A DNA stretch of 64,000 nt. Origin: Xenophilus aerolatus (GTDB lineage: Bacteria > Pseudomonadota > Gammaproteobacteria > Burkholderiales > Burkholderiaceae_C). Of this stretch, positions 1 through 8,131 are shown in pieces (the first letter of the stretch is position 1; each line of letters begins with the position of its first letter). The stretch lies in NCBI GenBank assembly GCA_029968055.1, contig JASCNX010000003.1:372001-436000 (forward strand), read 5' to 3'. The translations under genes and the position numbers were made by a program. Under the pieces are notes generated by a model that was not told the DNA's origin, searched no databases, and saw only the letters and a list, made by a program, of their open reading frames with translations.

Positions 1-1
1 G

Positions 2-802
2 GGCGTGATCCCCATCGGCACCGTGCTGCTGAGCCAGGCGGCCGTGGAAGACCCGGACCTCGGCATGGCCGACATGGCGGGCCAGAACCCCGACGTGGCC
101 ACGCTGCGCCGCACGCTGGAGGCCCTGCGGCCGTCGATGGCGCAGATCCTGCACGAGCGTTTCGGTGCACGCCTGTTGGCCGTCTACATCTACCCGGCAC
201 AGATGCTGTTCTGCCAGCGGCCCATCGCCCACCTCGCCGACCTGGCGGGCCGGCGGGTGCGGGTGTCGGGCATGAGCCAGGCCGATTTCGTGCAGGCGCT
301 GAAGGCCACGCCGGTGTTCACGGAATTCGCCGACATCGTGGCCAACGTGCAGGCCGGCAGCGCGGAGTGCGCAGTGACCGGCTCCATGTCGGGGCACAGC
401 CTGGGGCTGGACAAGGTGACGCGGTCGCTCTTCACCATGCCCATCTCCTGGGGCCTGGCGTTGGCGGTGGTGAACGAGCAGAGCTGGAACTCCTATCCGC
501 CGGCGCTCCAGCAGCTGATCGACGCCCAGATGCCGAAACTGGAGGCCGCGGTGTGGGCCGAGTCGGCCCGCGAGACCGAAGTCGGCGTGGCCTGCAACAC
601 GGGCACCGAGGGCTGCGACCGTGCGCGCAAGGGCGGCATGGTCGCGAGCCGGCCCACGGCGGAAGACGAGGCGCGCCGGCGCGAGATCTTCGCGCGCCGT
701 GTGGTGCCCGCCTGGATGAAGCGATGCGGCGCCAGCTGCGTCACGCTGTGGAACCGGACGCTGGCCGCGCAGGCCGGCGTGCGCGCACAAGGACCCGAAT
801 AA
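2..802 (+). CDS. TRAP-type solute-binding protein, DctP family (5' truncated)
   Basis: This is the C-terminal part (about 266 residues) of a periplasmic DctP-type binding protein. The frame is open to the left edge, so the signal peptide and start lie outside the window; an internal GTG at 5 is not a credible start. Family signs are the lobe-crossing segment LADLAGRRVRVSG and the following VQAGSAECAVTGSMSG block, where TRAP binding proteins contact the ligand carboxylate. Extra cysteines occur near the C-terminus (CNTGTEGC, KRCGASC). No TRAP membrane subunits follow. Only 4 bases separate its stop from a GGDEF/EAL gene, so it may feed a sensor rather than a transporter. That role is inference; the ligand is unknown. 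Confidence 0.8.
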   Translation, partial: GVIPIGTVLLSQAAVEDPDLGMADMAGQNPDVATLRRTLEALRPSMAQILHERFGARLLAVYIYPAQMLFCQRPIAHLADLAGRRVRVSGMSQADFVQALKATPVFTEFADIVANVQAGSAECAVTGSMSGHSLGLDKVTRSLFTMPISWGLALAVVNEQSWNSYPPALQQLIDAQMPKLEAAVWAESARETEVGVACNTGTEGCDRARKGGMVASRPTAEDEARRREIFARRVVPAWMKRCGASCVTLWNRTLAAQAGVRAQGPE

Positions 803-806
803 TCCG

Positions 807-3803
807 ATGAGTCGACATCTGCCCCTGCGGGTCAGCGCGGCGCTGTATGGCGGCGCGGCCGCGCTCGTGGTGGCCGTGGCCGTGGCTGCCGCCGCGATGG
901 TCTGGCAGATGCGCGAGAGCGCGCTGGCCGACACCGAAGGGCAGGCCACGCGCTTCGCCAGGGGCGCCGAGGCCGCAATCAATCGCAGCCTGGTGGGCGC
1001 CGACGTCCTGCTGGCCAGCCTGGGCGCCGTCGTGGCCGGCAGCACCGCCGAGCAGATGCGGGGTGAGCCGGTGCGCGGCCGCGTCGTCTCGGCGATGCGC
1101 GAGATGGCGCGCGAGAGCCTGCTGGTGCGGCAGTTCGCGCTTGTGCAGTCCGACGGCCGCGTCCTCGCGCCGGCCACGGCCCAGGGCATGGCGATACCGC
1201 TGGAACTGCCCGACGGCTTCGTGCGCGAGGTGCTGGAGCAGCCGGTGTCGAGCCTGCAGGTGAGCGAGCCGCGCGTGAGCCCGGTGAGCAGCCAGCGGGT
1301 GCTCTACCTGGCGCGGGCCCTGGTCCTGCACGACGGCACGCGGCTGGTGGCGGTGGCCGAAGTCCCCGTGTCCACCTTCACCACCATCCTCACCCAGGGG
1401 GCTGACATCGCCGGCCTCGAGGTGACGCTGGAGCGCAGCGGCGGTGCGGTGCTTGCGAGCATGCCGCCGCGCGACGACCCGGCCGTGCGGGCGGCGCGGC
1501 AGCCGCTGAACGAGCGCGAGGCCGACGGCCATCCGAAGTTCATGGCCTCACGCCTGACCGGCGTGCCGGCCGTGGTGGTGTACCGGCCCACGCTGCACCG
1601 CAACCTGCTGGTGGTGGCCGGCATTCCGCTGGAGGTGGCGCTGGCCGACTGGCAGGTGCAGCGCGACTTCATCATCGGCGTGGCCATCGTGCTCGTGCTG
1701 CTGGTGTTGGCGGTGGCGGCCTTCGCGCTCCACCAGTTGCGCCGGCAGTGGTGGCACCGTGCCAGCCTGCAGCGGTCCAAGGCCACGCTCGACCAGGCGC
1801 TCGACGCCATGAGCGACGGCTTCGTGCTGCTCGATGCCGACGGCCGGGCCCAGGTGTGGAACCAGCGGCTCCTCGACCTCTTTCCCGGCATCGAACCCCT
1901 CGTCGGCGGCACGACGGCGTTCCAGCTGCCCGGCGACGATCCCGCGCGCGCGGGTGCCGGCGCCCTCGGCCTGGGGGACGGCGAGTACGAGCTTCGCCTG
2001 GCCGACGGCCGCCGCATCCTGGCGATGCGCAGCCCCACACCCGACGGCGGCCAGGTCTGCGTGTTCCGCGACGTGACCGAGCGGCTGCGCCAGATCGCCG
2101 AGGTGGTGGAAGGGCGGGCCCAGCTGCAGGCCACGCTCGACGCGGTTCCCGACGCGATGCTGGAGGTGGGACTGGATGGCCTGTGCCATCGCTACCACCC
2201 GCCGCGCACGGCATCGACCACGGCGCCGTTTCCGGGCGACCCGGTCGGGCGCACGCTGGCCGAGCTGTTCACGCCCGACGCGGCGAGCCAGGTCATGAAC
2301 GCGCTGCGCGAGGCCTACCAGCAGGGCCTGTCGGCCGGCCAGCAGATCGAGCGGCGCGCCGAACAGGGCACGGCCTGGTTCGAGCTCTCGGTCTCGCGCA
2401 TGGACGTGGGCGAGGCGCAGGACGCGCGCTTCATCGTCATGCTGCGCGACATCACCGAGCACAAGGCCGCCGCGCAGGAGATCGAGCACCTCGCCTTCTA
2501 CGACACGCTCACCGGCCTGCCCAACCGGCGGCTGCTGCTGCACCGGCTGCAGGCCGTGGTCGAGAACAACGCGCACCGCGGCCGCCAGGGTGCCCTGCTG
2601 TTCCTCGACCTGGACCACTTCAAGACCCTGAACGATGCCCAGGGCCAGGCCATGGGCGACGTGCTGCTGCGCCAGGTGGGCGAGCGGCTGCGCGCGCTGG
2701 TCGGCGTGGGCGACACGGTGGCGCGGCTGGGCGGCGACGAGTTCGTGATCCTGGTCGACAACCTCGGCATCGACCCGGTCCGCGCCGCCGTGCAGACACA
2801 GGCCTTCGGCGAAGGGGTGCTGGCCGACCTGGGCCGGCCCTACCAGCTGGGCAGCTACACCTACCACGGCACCAGCAGCATCGGCGCGACGGTCTTCGGC
2901 GACCGGCCGCAGTCGCTGGACGAGCTGCTCAAGCAGGCCGACATCGCCATGTTCCACGCCAAGCAGGCGGGCGGCAACGGGCTGCGCTTCTTCGAGGCGG
3001 CGATGCAGACCACCATCACCGCGCGCGCCACGCTCGAGAACGAACTGCATGCCGCCCTCAAGGGGCACCAGTTCACGCTGCACTACCAGCGCCAGGTCGC
3101 CGCGGCCGGCGAGATCACCGGCGCCGAGGTGCTGATCCGCTGGCGCCATCCGCACCGCGGCCTGATCCCGCCGGCGGCCTTCATCGACGTGGCCGAGGGC
3201 ACCGGGCTCATCGTGCCGATCGGCATCTGGGTGCTCGAGCAGGCCTGCCGCCAGCTGGAGCAGTGGAGCCACCATCCGCGCCGCCGGCACCTGCAACTGG
3301 CCGTGAACGTGAGCGCGCGGCAGTTCCAGCGCGAGGACTTCGCCGACCAGGTGCGCGAGGTGTTCATCCGCACCGGCGCCGATCCCTCGCGGCTGAAGAT
3401 CGAGCTGACCGAGAGCCTGCTGCAGGACAAGGTCGAGGAAACCATCCGCAAGATGAAGTCGCTGGCCGCCATCGGCGTGCGCTTCGCGATGGACGACTTC
3501 GGCACCGGCTACTCGTCGCTGTCGTACATGGCGCAGCTGCCGCTGCACCAGGTCAAGATCGACAAGTTCTTCGTCGGCGGCATCGGCACCAACGCCAAGC
3601 TCGAACTGCTCATCCAGACCATCATCGGCATGGCCCGCAGCCTCGACCTCGAGGTGGTGGCCGAAGGCGTCGAGACGCCCGAGCAACTGGCCTTCCTGGA
3701 GCGGCACGGCTGCCGCCTGTTCCAGGGCTACCTGTTCGGCCGGCCGCTGGACATCGAGGAGCTGGAGCGCGAGCTCGACGTCGAACTGGTCAGCCCGGGC
3801 TGA
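807..3803 (+). CDS. membrane-bound PAS/GGDEF/EAL diguanylate cyclase/phosphodiesterase
   Basis: A 998-residue c-di-GMP enzyme. A first membrane helix (about residues 10-31) and a second (about 288-308, FIIGVAIVLVLLVLAVAAFA) flank a periplasmic sensor region of about 250 residues. Two PAS-like segments follow, then a GGDEF domain with intact GGDEF at residues 642-646 and an EAL domain. The EAL signature reads EVL (residue 774), but the other catalytic motifs are present: NVSARQF, ELTESLL, DDFGTGYSSL and AEGVET. An inhibitory RxxD site at the usual place before GGDEF is not visible. Synthesis and hydrolysis are both possible; net activity cannot be read. It starts 4 bases after a periplasmic binding-protein gene and is probably co-transcribed with it. 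Confidence 0.93.
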   Translation: MSRHLPLRVSAALYGGAAALVVAVAVAAAAMVWQMRESALADTEGQATRFARGAEAAINRSLVGADVLLASLGAVVAGSTAEQMRGEPVRGRVVSAMREMARESLLVRQFALVQSDGRVLAPATAQGMAIPLELPDGFVREVLEQPVSSLQVSEPRVSPVSSQRVLYLARALVLHDGTRLVAVAEVPVSTFTTILTQGADIAGLEVTLERSGGAVLASMPPRDDPAVRAARQPLNEREADGHPKFMASRLTGVPAVVVYRPTLHRNLLVVAGIPLEVALADWQVQRDFIIGVAIVLVLLVLAVAAFALHQLRRQWWHRASLQRSKATLDQALDAMSDGFVLLDADGRAQVWNQRLLDLFPGIEPLVGGTTAFQLPGDDPARAGAGALGLGDGEYELRLADGRRILAMRSPTPDGGQVCVFRDVTERLRQIAEVVEGRAQLQATLDAVPDAMLEVGLDGLCHRYHPPRTASTTAPFPGDPVGRTLAELFTPDAASQVMNALREAYQQGLSAGQQIERRAEQGTAWFELSVSRMDVGEAQDARFIVMLRDITEHKAAAQEIEHLAFYDTLTGLPNRRLLLHRLQAVVENNAHRGRQGALLFLDLDHFKTLNDAQGQAMGDVLLRQVGERLRALVGVGDTVARLGGDEFVILVDNLGIDPVRAAVQTQAFGEGVLADLGRPYQLGSYTYHGTSSIGATVFGDRPQSLDELLKQADIAMFHAKQAGGNGLRFFEAAMQTTITARATLENELHAALKGHQFTLHYQRQVAAAGEITGAEVLIRWRHPHRGLIPPAAFIDVAEGTGLIVPIGIWVLEQACRQLEQWSHHPRRRHLQLAVNVSARQFQREDFADQVREVFIRTGADPSRLKIELTESLLQDKVEETIRKMKSLAAIGVRFAMDDFGTGYSSLSYMAQLPLHQVKIDKFFVGGIGTNAKLELLIQTIIGMARSLDLEVVAEGVETPEQLAFLERHGCRLFQGYLFGRPLDIEELERELDVELVSPG

Positions 3804-3809
3804 GGCGCC

Positions 3810-5474
3810 TCACGCCGCCGACGCGGGGCGGCGCAACCCGGCCATCGCCTCGGGGCCGAGCGTGCAGACCTTCAGCGCCTGCGTCCGGCCGCGGATCACG
3901 AGGTCCACGCGGGGCTGGCCGTCCAGCCTCAGCCCCGCCTGCGCGGCCGCGAATTCCGAGAGCACCAGCCGGGCGCCCGCGTCCTTGCTGTGGTCCTGCA
4001 GGCGGCTCGCGGTGTTCACCACTTCGCCGACGGCGGTGAGTGTCGTCGTGTCGAGGTAGCCCACCTCGCCCACCGCCGCAGGCCCCGCGTGCAGGCCCAT
4101 CCCGAAGTCCAGTTGCTGGCCGAACTCGGAAGCGAAGCCGGCGCCCCACGCGCCCAGCTCGGCGTCGATGCGCAGGGCCGCATCGACGGCGGCGCGGCAG
4201 GCCGACGGCAGGTCGCTTTGCAGGCCGAAGATGGCCATCACGCTGTCGCCGATGAACTGGTTGGGAACGCCGCCGCTGGCCCGCACGGCCTCGCCCACCA
4301 GCGAGAAGTACCGGTCGAGCACGTAAACCAGGTCGAAGGGCCACTGCCGCTCGGCCAGGCCCGACCAGCGCCGCAGGTCGACGAAGAGGACGGCCACCTC
4401 GCGCTCCGTGCCGAAGCGCCGCGGGGGCAGGGTCGACGGCGGCGCGAACAGCGGCAGCACGTCGATGTCGGCGTTCGGGCGCAGCTGGCACGCCAGGCGC
4501 ACGTCGGGCGCCGCATGCACCCGCGCGAGCGTGCGGGCTTCCTCGGCCGACGGCGCGGGCAGGGCGCCCGCAGCGGCCCGCACGCGCACGCGGCAGGTGG
4601 AGCACCGCGCCCGGCCGCCGCAGACCGACAGGTGCGCGATGCGGTGTGCGCGGCTGGCTTCGAGCACCGACCAGCCGCGCGGCACCGCCACCGTGCGATC
4701 CGGGTAGCGCAATGTGAGCATCGGCGCGCCCGTCACTCGGCCCTTCAGGCCGCGAGCGGCGCGGGCGAGCAGCAGGGCCGCCAGTGCCGCGGCGTACGCC
4801 CAGCGGACCCGTTCCGCGGCGGCGTCGAGTGCTTCGCCCTGTCCGTGGCCCTGAGAGGGCGCCGACGGCGATGTCCAGGCGATCTCGCGTCCCATGGCCA
4901 TGAAGCCCGCGGCGGCCGAGAGCGGCAGCAGCAGCGCCAGGGCGAAGAGCATCGGCGCCGCGCGGCGCCACGGCGCGCGCGACCGCAGCGCCAGGTGCAG
5001 GCCGAGGCAGCCGTGGGCCCAGGCCGCCGTCATCATCGCGAGCTGGAACAGCGCACCGGGCGTGCCCCACAGCCCGCCCACCACGCGCAGGTAGGAGCCG
5101 TCGATGCCGTAGGCCTCGTGCGCCCAGCGCATCGCCGTCAGGTGCGCTGCCAGCAGCAGCGGCAGCGACAGGCCCAGCACCAGGCGCAACGCCTCGATCC
5201 AGGGCATACGCAGCGTGCGGCGCTCCCACAGCGCGGCGACGGCCATGCCGATGTGCACCGACGCCGCGCCATACAGCAGCACCGTGCCCGGCAGGCTGTG
5301 CCAGACGGCGCGGGCCACCGCCAGCACCGCCTCGGCAGCCGCGAGCGACACCAGCCCCACGGCATGGTTGAGCAGATGCAGGCTCACGTAGGCCATCAGC
5401 ACCAGCCCGCTGGCCCACCGCAGGTCGCGGCGCGAAGGCCATGGGGACGGTCGAGGAGGCGGGCCTGCAATCAT
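3810..5474 (-). CDS. class III adenylate/guanylate cyclase with membrane and [2Fe-2S] ferredoxin domains
   Basis: A 554-residue three-part protein. The N-terminal ~235 residues contain about six membrane helices carrying several histidines (HLLNH, SVHIG, AAHLT, WAHG), resembling the haem-b anchors of succinate dehydrogenase/fumarate reductase. A ferredoxin domain follows with C285-x5-C291-x2-C294 and C329. The C-terminal class III cyclase domain has both metal aspartates (D366 in FVDLRRWS, D410 in GDSVMAIFG) and the transition-state Asn/Arg in VNTASRLQ, so it should be active. The layout suggests cyclic nucleotide output controlled by redox state. The start at 5474 is 35 bases from the divergent Crp/Fnr gene. 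Haem binding is inferred, and ATP versus GTP preference is unknown. Confidence 0.9.
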   Translation of the reverse strand: MIAGPPPRPSPWPSRRDLRWASGLVLMAYVSLHLLNHAVGLVSLAAAEAVLAVARAVWHSLPGTVLLYGAASVHIGMAVAALWERRTLRMPWIEALRLVLGLSLPLLLAAHLTAMRWAHEAYGIDGSYLRVVGGLWGTPGALFQLAMMTAAWAHGCLGLHLALRSRAPWRRAAPMLFALALLLPLSAAAGFMAMGREIAWTSPSAPSQGHGQGEALDAAAERVRWAYAAALAALLLARAARGLKGRVTGAPMLTLRYPDRTVAVPRGWSVLEASRAHRIAHLSVCGGRARCSTCRVRVRAAAGALPAPSAEEARTLARVHAAPDVRLACQLRPNADIDVLPLFAPPSTLPPRRFGTEREVAVLFVDLRRWSGLAERQWPFDLVYVLDRYFSLVGEAVRASGGVPNQFIGDSVMAIFGLQSDLPSACRAAVDAALRIDAELGAWGAGFASEFGQQLDFGMGLHAGPAAVGEVGYLDTTTLTAVGEVVNTASRLQDHSKDAGARLVLSEFAAAQAGLRLDGQPRVDLVIRGRTQALKVCTLGPEAMAGLRRPASAA

Positions 5475-5509
5475 GTGCGGCCGAGCATAATCCGCCGCCG
5501 TCGACCCGC

Positions 5510-6247
5510 ATGACCGCCCCGATCCGATCCACCCTCGCCCTGCGCCGCATCGCCCTGCTCGACGGCCTGGACGACGCGCGCCTGGACCGCATCGCCCAGG
5601 CCTGCGCCTGGCACCGCGTGGCGGCAGGCCAGCCCCTGCTGCTGCGCGCGCAGGACCGTGGCGAGGTCTTCTTCCTGGTGGACGGTCGCGTGCGGGTCAC
5701 CACCTACGCGGCCAATGGCCGTCAGGTGACGTTCCGCGACACCGCGGCCGGCGAGCTGGTGGGCGACATCGCGGCGATCGACGGCCAGCCGCGCTCGGCC
5801 GACGTCGTCACGCTGGAGGACAGCGTGGTCGCCGTGCTCGACCGGGCCACCTTCCTCGCGCTGCTGCGCGAGGTGCCCGAGTTGTCGCTGCGCGTCATGC
5901 AGCGGCTCGCGCAACTGGTGCGGCAGCTGTCCGAGCGCGTCATCGACCTGAGCACCCTGGGTGTGCAGAACCGGCTGCATGCCGAGCTGCTGCGCATGGC
6001 GCGGGCGGCCGGTGCGTCGGGCAACACCGCGCGCCTGGTGCCGTCGCCGCGCCATGTGGACCTGGCCGGCCAGATCAGCACCAACCGCGAACAGGTCACG
6101 CGCGAGCTGAACGCGCTGGCGCGCGCCGGGCTCCTGCGCAAGGAGGCCGGCGCGCTCGTGGTCGTCGATGTCTACCGGCTCGCCCGCATGGTGGCCGAAG
6201 TGCGCGGCGAGGCCGCGCCGAGGGCCTCGGGCGACGTGCTCAGTTGA
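5510..6247 (+). CDS. Crp/Fnr family transcriptional regulator
   Basis: A 245-residue regulator with an N-terminal cyclic-nucleotide-binding beta-barrel, a dimerisation helix (about residues 110-135) and a C-terminal winged HTH (recognition region around STNREQVTRELNALARAGLL). The phosphate-binding cassette, GELVGDIAAIDGQPRSADV, keeps the G-[E/D]-x(n)-R-S-A pattern of true cNMP binders. No Fnr-type cysteine cluster is seen. The ATG at 5510 was chosen because domain homology starts just after it; an upstream in-frame ATG at 5441 would overlap the divergent cyclase. A CATAAT box at 5486-5491 could be its -10. The divergent cyclase makes a local signal/receptor pair plausible. The last 8 bases overlap the convergent DoxX gene. 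Confidence 0.9.
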   Translation: MTAPIRSTLALRRIALLDGLDDARLDRIAQACAWHRVAAGQPLLLRAQDRGEVFFLVDGRVRVTTYAANGRQVTFRDTAAGELVGDIAAIDGQPRSADVVTLEDSVVAVLDRATFLALLREVPELSLRVMQRLAQLVRQLSERVIDLSTLGVQNRLHAELLRMARAAGASGNTARLVPSPRHVDLAGQISTNREQVTRELNALARAGLLRKEAGALVVVDVYRLARMVAEVRGEAAPRASGDVLS

Positions 6248-6710
6248 ACCGGCCCTGGGCGCCGCCGATGCCGATGCGGCCCGCGCCCAGCAGCGCGATC
6301 GCCAGCGCGCCGAAGAGGTACAGCCCCTGCAACTCGAGCGCCCAGCCGCCCTGGCCCGTCACGGCGAACAGCTGGCCCATGTGGACGAGGCCGAAGGCGA
6401 AGAGCATGTTGATCACGACGACGCCGGCCGCGGCGCGGGTCCACAGGCCGACGATCATCAGCAGGGGCGCCACGATCTCGCCCACGTAGACCAGGTAGCC
6501 CAGCGCCCCGGGCAGCCCGGCGGCACCGAGCATCTTCATGACGAAGCCCGGCCCCGTGCTCAGCTTGAAGATGCCGTGCAGCAGCACGAGCAGCCCCACC
6601 GACACGCGCAGCACGAGCTTGCCGGCGTCGTCGCGCGTGAAGGCGGTCGCGGAATCCTGCGCGGCGGTGGCCGCGGGCAGCGTGGTGGCGGTCGCCATGG
6701 CCGTGCTCAC
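6240..6710 (-). CDS. DoxX family integral membrane protein
   Basis: A 156-residue protein with four predicted membrane helices: LVLRVSVGLLVLLHGIFKL near residues 31-49, then YLVYVGEIVAPLLMIVGLW, GVVVINMLFAFGLVHMG and LYLFGALAIALLGAGRIGI. Spacing and the early LLHGIFKL motif fit the DoxX family, whose members have been linked to quinone-associated or thiosulfate redox functions; a specific role cannot be read here. Translation probably starts at GTG 6710, which shares a GTGA overlap with the stop of the upstream DUF4148 gene, implying coupled translation. An ATG at 6698 is an alternative. Confidence 0.85.
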   Translation of the reverse strand: MSTAMATATTLPAATAAQDSATAFTRDDAGKLVLRVSVGLLVLLHGIFKLSTGPGFVMKMLGAAGLPGALGYLVYVGEIVAPLLMIVGLWTRAAAGVVVINMLFAFGLVHMGQLFAVTGQGGWALELQGLYLFGALAIALLGAGRIGIGGAQGRFN

Positions 6711-7117
6711 AGGCGGCCGGCGGCGGCCGGCGTGGCGGCTTGCGCGGCGCGCGCGCCGAGGCTGCCGCGCTCGTACTCTGCCGGCACCGTGCTGTTGAAG
6801 AAGGCCTTGCGGTCCAGGTTCTGGTTGGGCGCGTGGGCGGCGGCGACCGCCTCCGCGCGCACGCCGGCGCGGTCGCGGCTGGCGCTCAGCGTGGGCACGC
6901 GGTTCTCGTTGCCCAGCGCTTCACCGGCGCCGAGCAGTTCGCCGCGTTGCGCGGCCTGGGCCAGCCGGGCCTGCACGTCGGCGCGCGACAGCGTGCCGGC
7001 GAAGGGCGTGCGGTTCTGCTGGACGTAGTCGGCCTGCGATTCGGCCAGGGCGGGTGCGGCACCCAGTGCGGCGGCGAGCGCGGCGGCGGCGATGGCGATG
7101 GACTTGGACTTGTTCAT
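6707..7117 (-). CDS. DUF4148 domain-containing secreted protein
   Basis: A 136-residue protein with a clear signal peptide (MNKSKSIAIAAAALAAALGA, cleavage near ALA-ES at about residue 25). The short DUF4148 region follows, including the TPFAGTLSRADVQARL motif, and an Ala/Gly-rich tail. The family is abundant in Burkholderiales and its function is unknown; an exported location is the only supported statement. The start is well placed, with GGAG about 7 bases upstream. A second, shorter member lies at 30233-30520, and the leaders of the two genes are alike. Confidence 0.85.
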   Translation of the reverse strand: MNKSKSIAIAAAALAAALGAAPALAESQADYVQQNRTPFAGTLSRADVQARLAQAAQRGELLGAGEALGNENRVPTLSASRDRAGVRAEAVAAAHAPNQNLDRKAFFNSTVPAEYERGSLGARAAQAATPAAAGRL

Positions 7118-7224
7118 GAGGAGACTCCTGTTTCGAGGGTGGACGGGGAACGCCGGCGGTTGGCTCGAAAGTCCGCCCAGCCGGGGCGATGGGTGAATTC
7201 TGGGCAGCGCCGCCGGGCGCGAAA

Positions 7225-7238
7225 GTGCGTTTACGCAC
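7225..7238. promoter_or_regulatory. perfect 6-bp-arm palindrome (GTGCGT-TT-ACGCAC)
   Basis: A perfect inverted repeat with a 2-base centre lies between the divergent DUF4148 and TauE-family genes. It is close to a possible -10 (GACAAT, 7265-7270) for the rightward gene. It could be an operator, but no regulator can be assigned. Confidence 0.35.
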
Positions 7239-7330
7239 ACCTGCACGCAACTCGCACCCGCCCGCGACAATGCGGGTCCGGCGGCGTGCAGGCGCCACCC
7301 GTCCCTGCGCCCGCTTCCGCTCGTTCCGCC

Positions 7331-8095
7331 TTGATTTCCGGTTTCCCGCTCCTCACCGACCCCGCCTTCTACGCCGTCGCCGTGCCGGCGGTGCTGCTGC
7401 TGGGCATCTCCAAGAGCGGCTTCGGCGCCGGCTTCGGTTCGCTGGCCGTGCCGCTCATGTCGCTGGCCGTGCCGGTGCCGCAGGCTGCCGCGATCCTGAT
7501 GCCGCTGCTGCTGGTGATGGACCTGCTGGGCCTGGCCGCCTTCCGCCGCGACTTCGACGGCCGCCTGCTGCGCTTCCTGGTGCCGTGGGCGCTGGTCGGC
7601 ACGGTGGCCGGCACGCTGCTGTTCCGCGTGCTGCCGGCGCACACCGTGGCGGGCATCGTGGGCGTGTTCACGCTGCTCTTCCTGGCGCAACGGGTGCTGC
7701 GGCCGCCGCGGCCCGACGATCCGCCGCCCTCCAGGCCGCTGGGCGCCCTGCTCACGGTGGTGTCGGGCTTCACGAGCTTCATCTCGCACGCGGGCGGGCC
7801 GCCGCTCAACGCCTACCTGATCCCGCTGCGCCTGTCGCCCCTCGTGTTCACGGCCACCGTGGCCTACCTCTTCTTCGTCGTGAACCTCAGCAAGTGGGTG
7901 CCCTATGCCTGGCTGGGCCTGCTCGACATGCGCAATCTCGCGACCTCGCTGGTGCTGATGCCGCTGGCGCCGCTGGGCGTGTGGGTCGGCGTGCGCGTGG
8001 CGCGGCGCATCGATCCCACCTGGTTCTACCGCTGCGTCTACGCCGGCATGCTGCTCACCGGGCTCAAGCTCGTGTGGGATGGTTTCATCGCCTGA
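7331..8095 (+). CDS. TauE/SafE family permease (sulfite exporter-like)
   Basis: A polytopic membrane protein of about 254 residues with some eight hydrophobic helices. Both family signature regions are present: the N-terminal GISKSGFGAGFGSLAVPLMS repeat and the central SGFTSFISHAGGPPLNAYLI repeat. The family moves sulfite, sulfoacetate or related anions across the inner membrane; the substrate here is unknown. The start is uncertain: TTG at 7331 places the first helix directly after the start, while GTG at 7286 adds 15 residues. No strong Shine-Dalgarno sequence is visible for either. Confidence 0.85.
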   Translation: MISGFPLLTDPAFYAVAVPAVLLLGISKSGFGAGFGSLAVPLMSLAVPVPQAAAILMPLLLVMDLLGLAAFRRDFDGRLLRFLVPWALVGTVAGTLLFRVLPAHTVAGIVGVFTLLFLAQRVLRPPRPDDPPPSRPLGALLTVVSGFTSFISHAGGPPLNAYLIPLRLSPLVFTATVAYLFFVVNLSKWVPYAWLGLLDMRNLATSLVLMPLAPLGVWVGVRVARRIDPTWFYRCVYAGMLLTGLKLVWDGFIA

Positions 8096-8131
8096 CGCTC
8101 TCCTCACCCTCGTCCTTCTCAGGAGCCTTCG

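Noticed and set aside
1548-3707. Open frame of over 700 codons on the minus strand within the GGDEF/EAL gene
   Set aside because: Composition is that of a reverse-complement shadow; the plus strand frame carries all conserved motifs.
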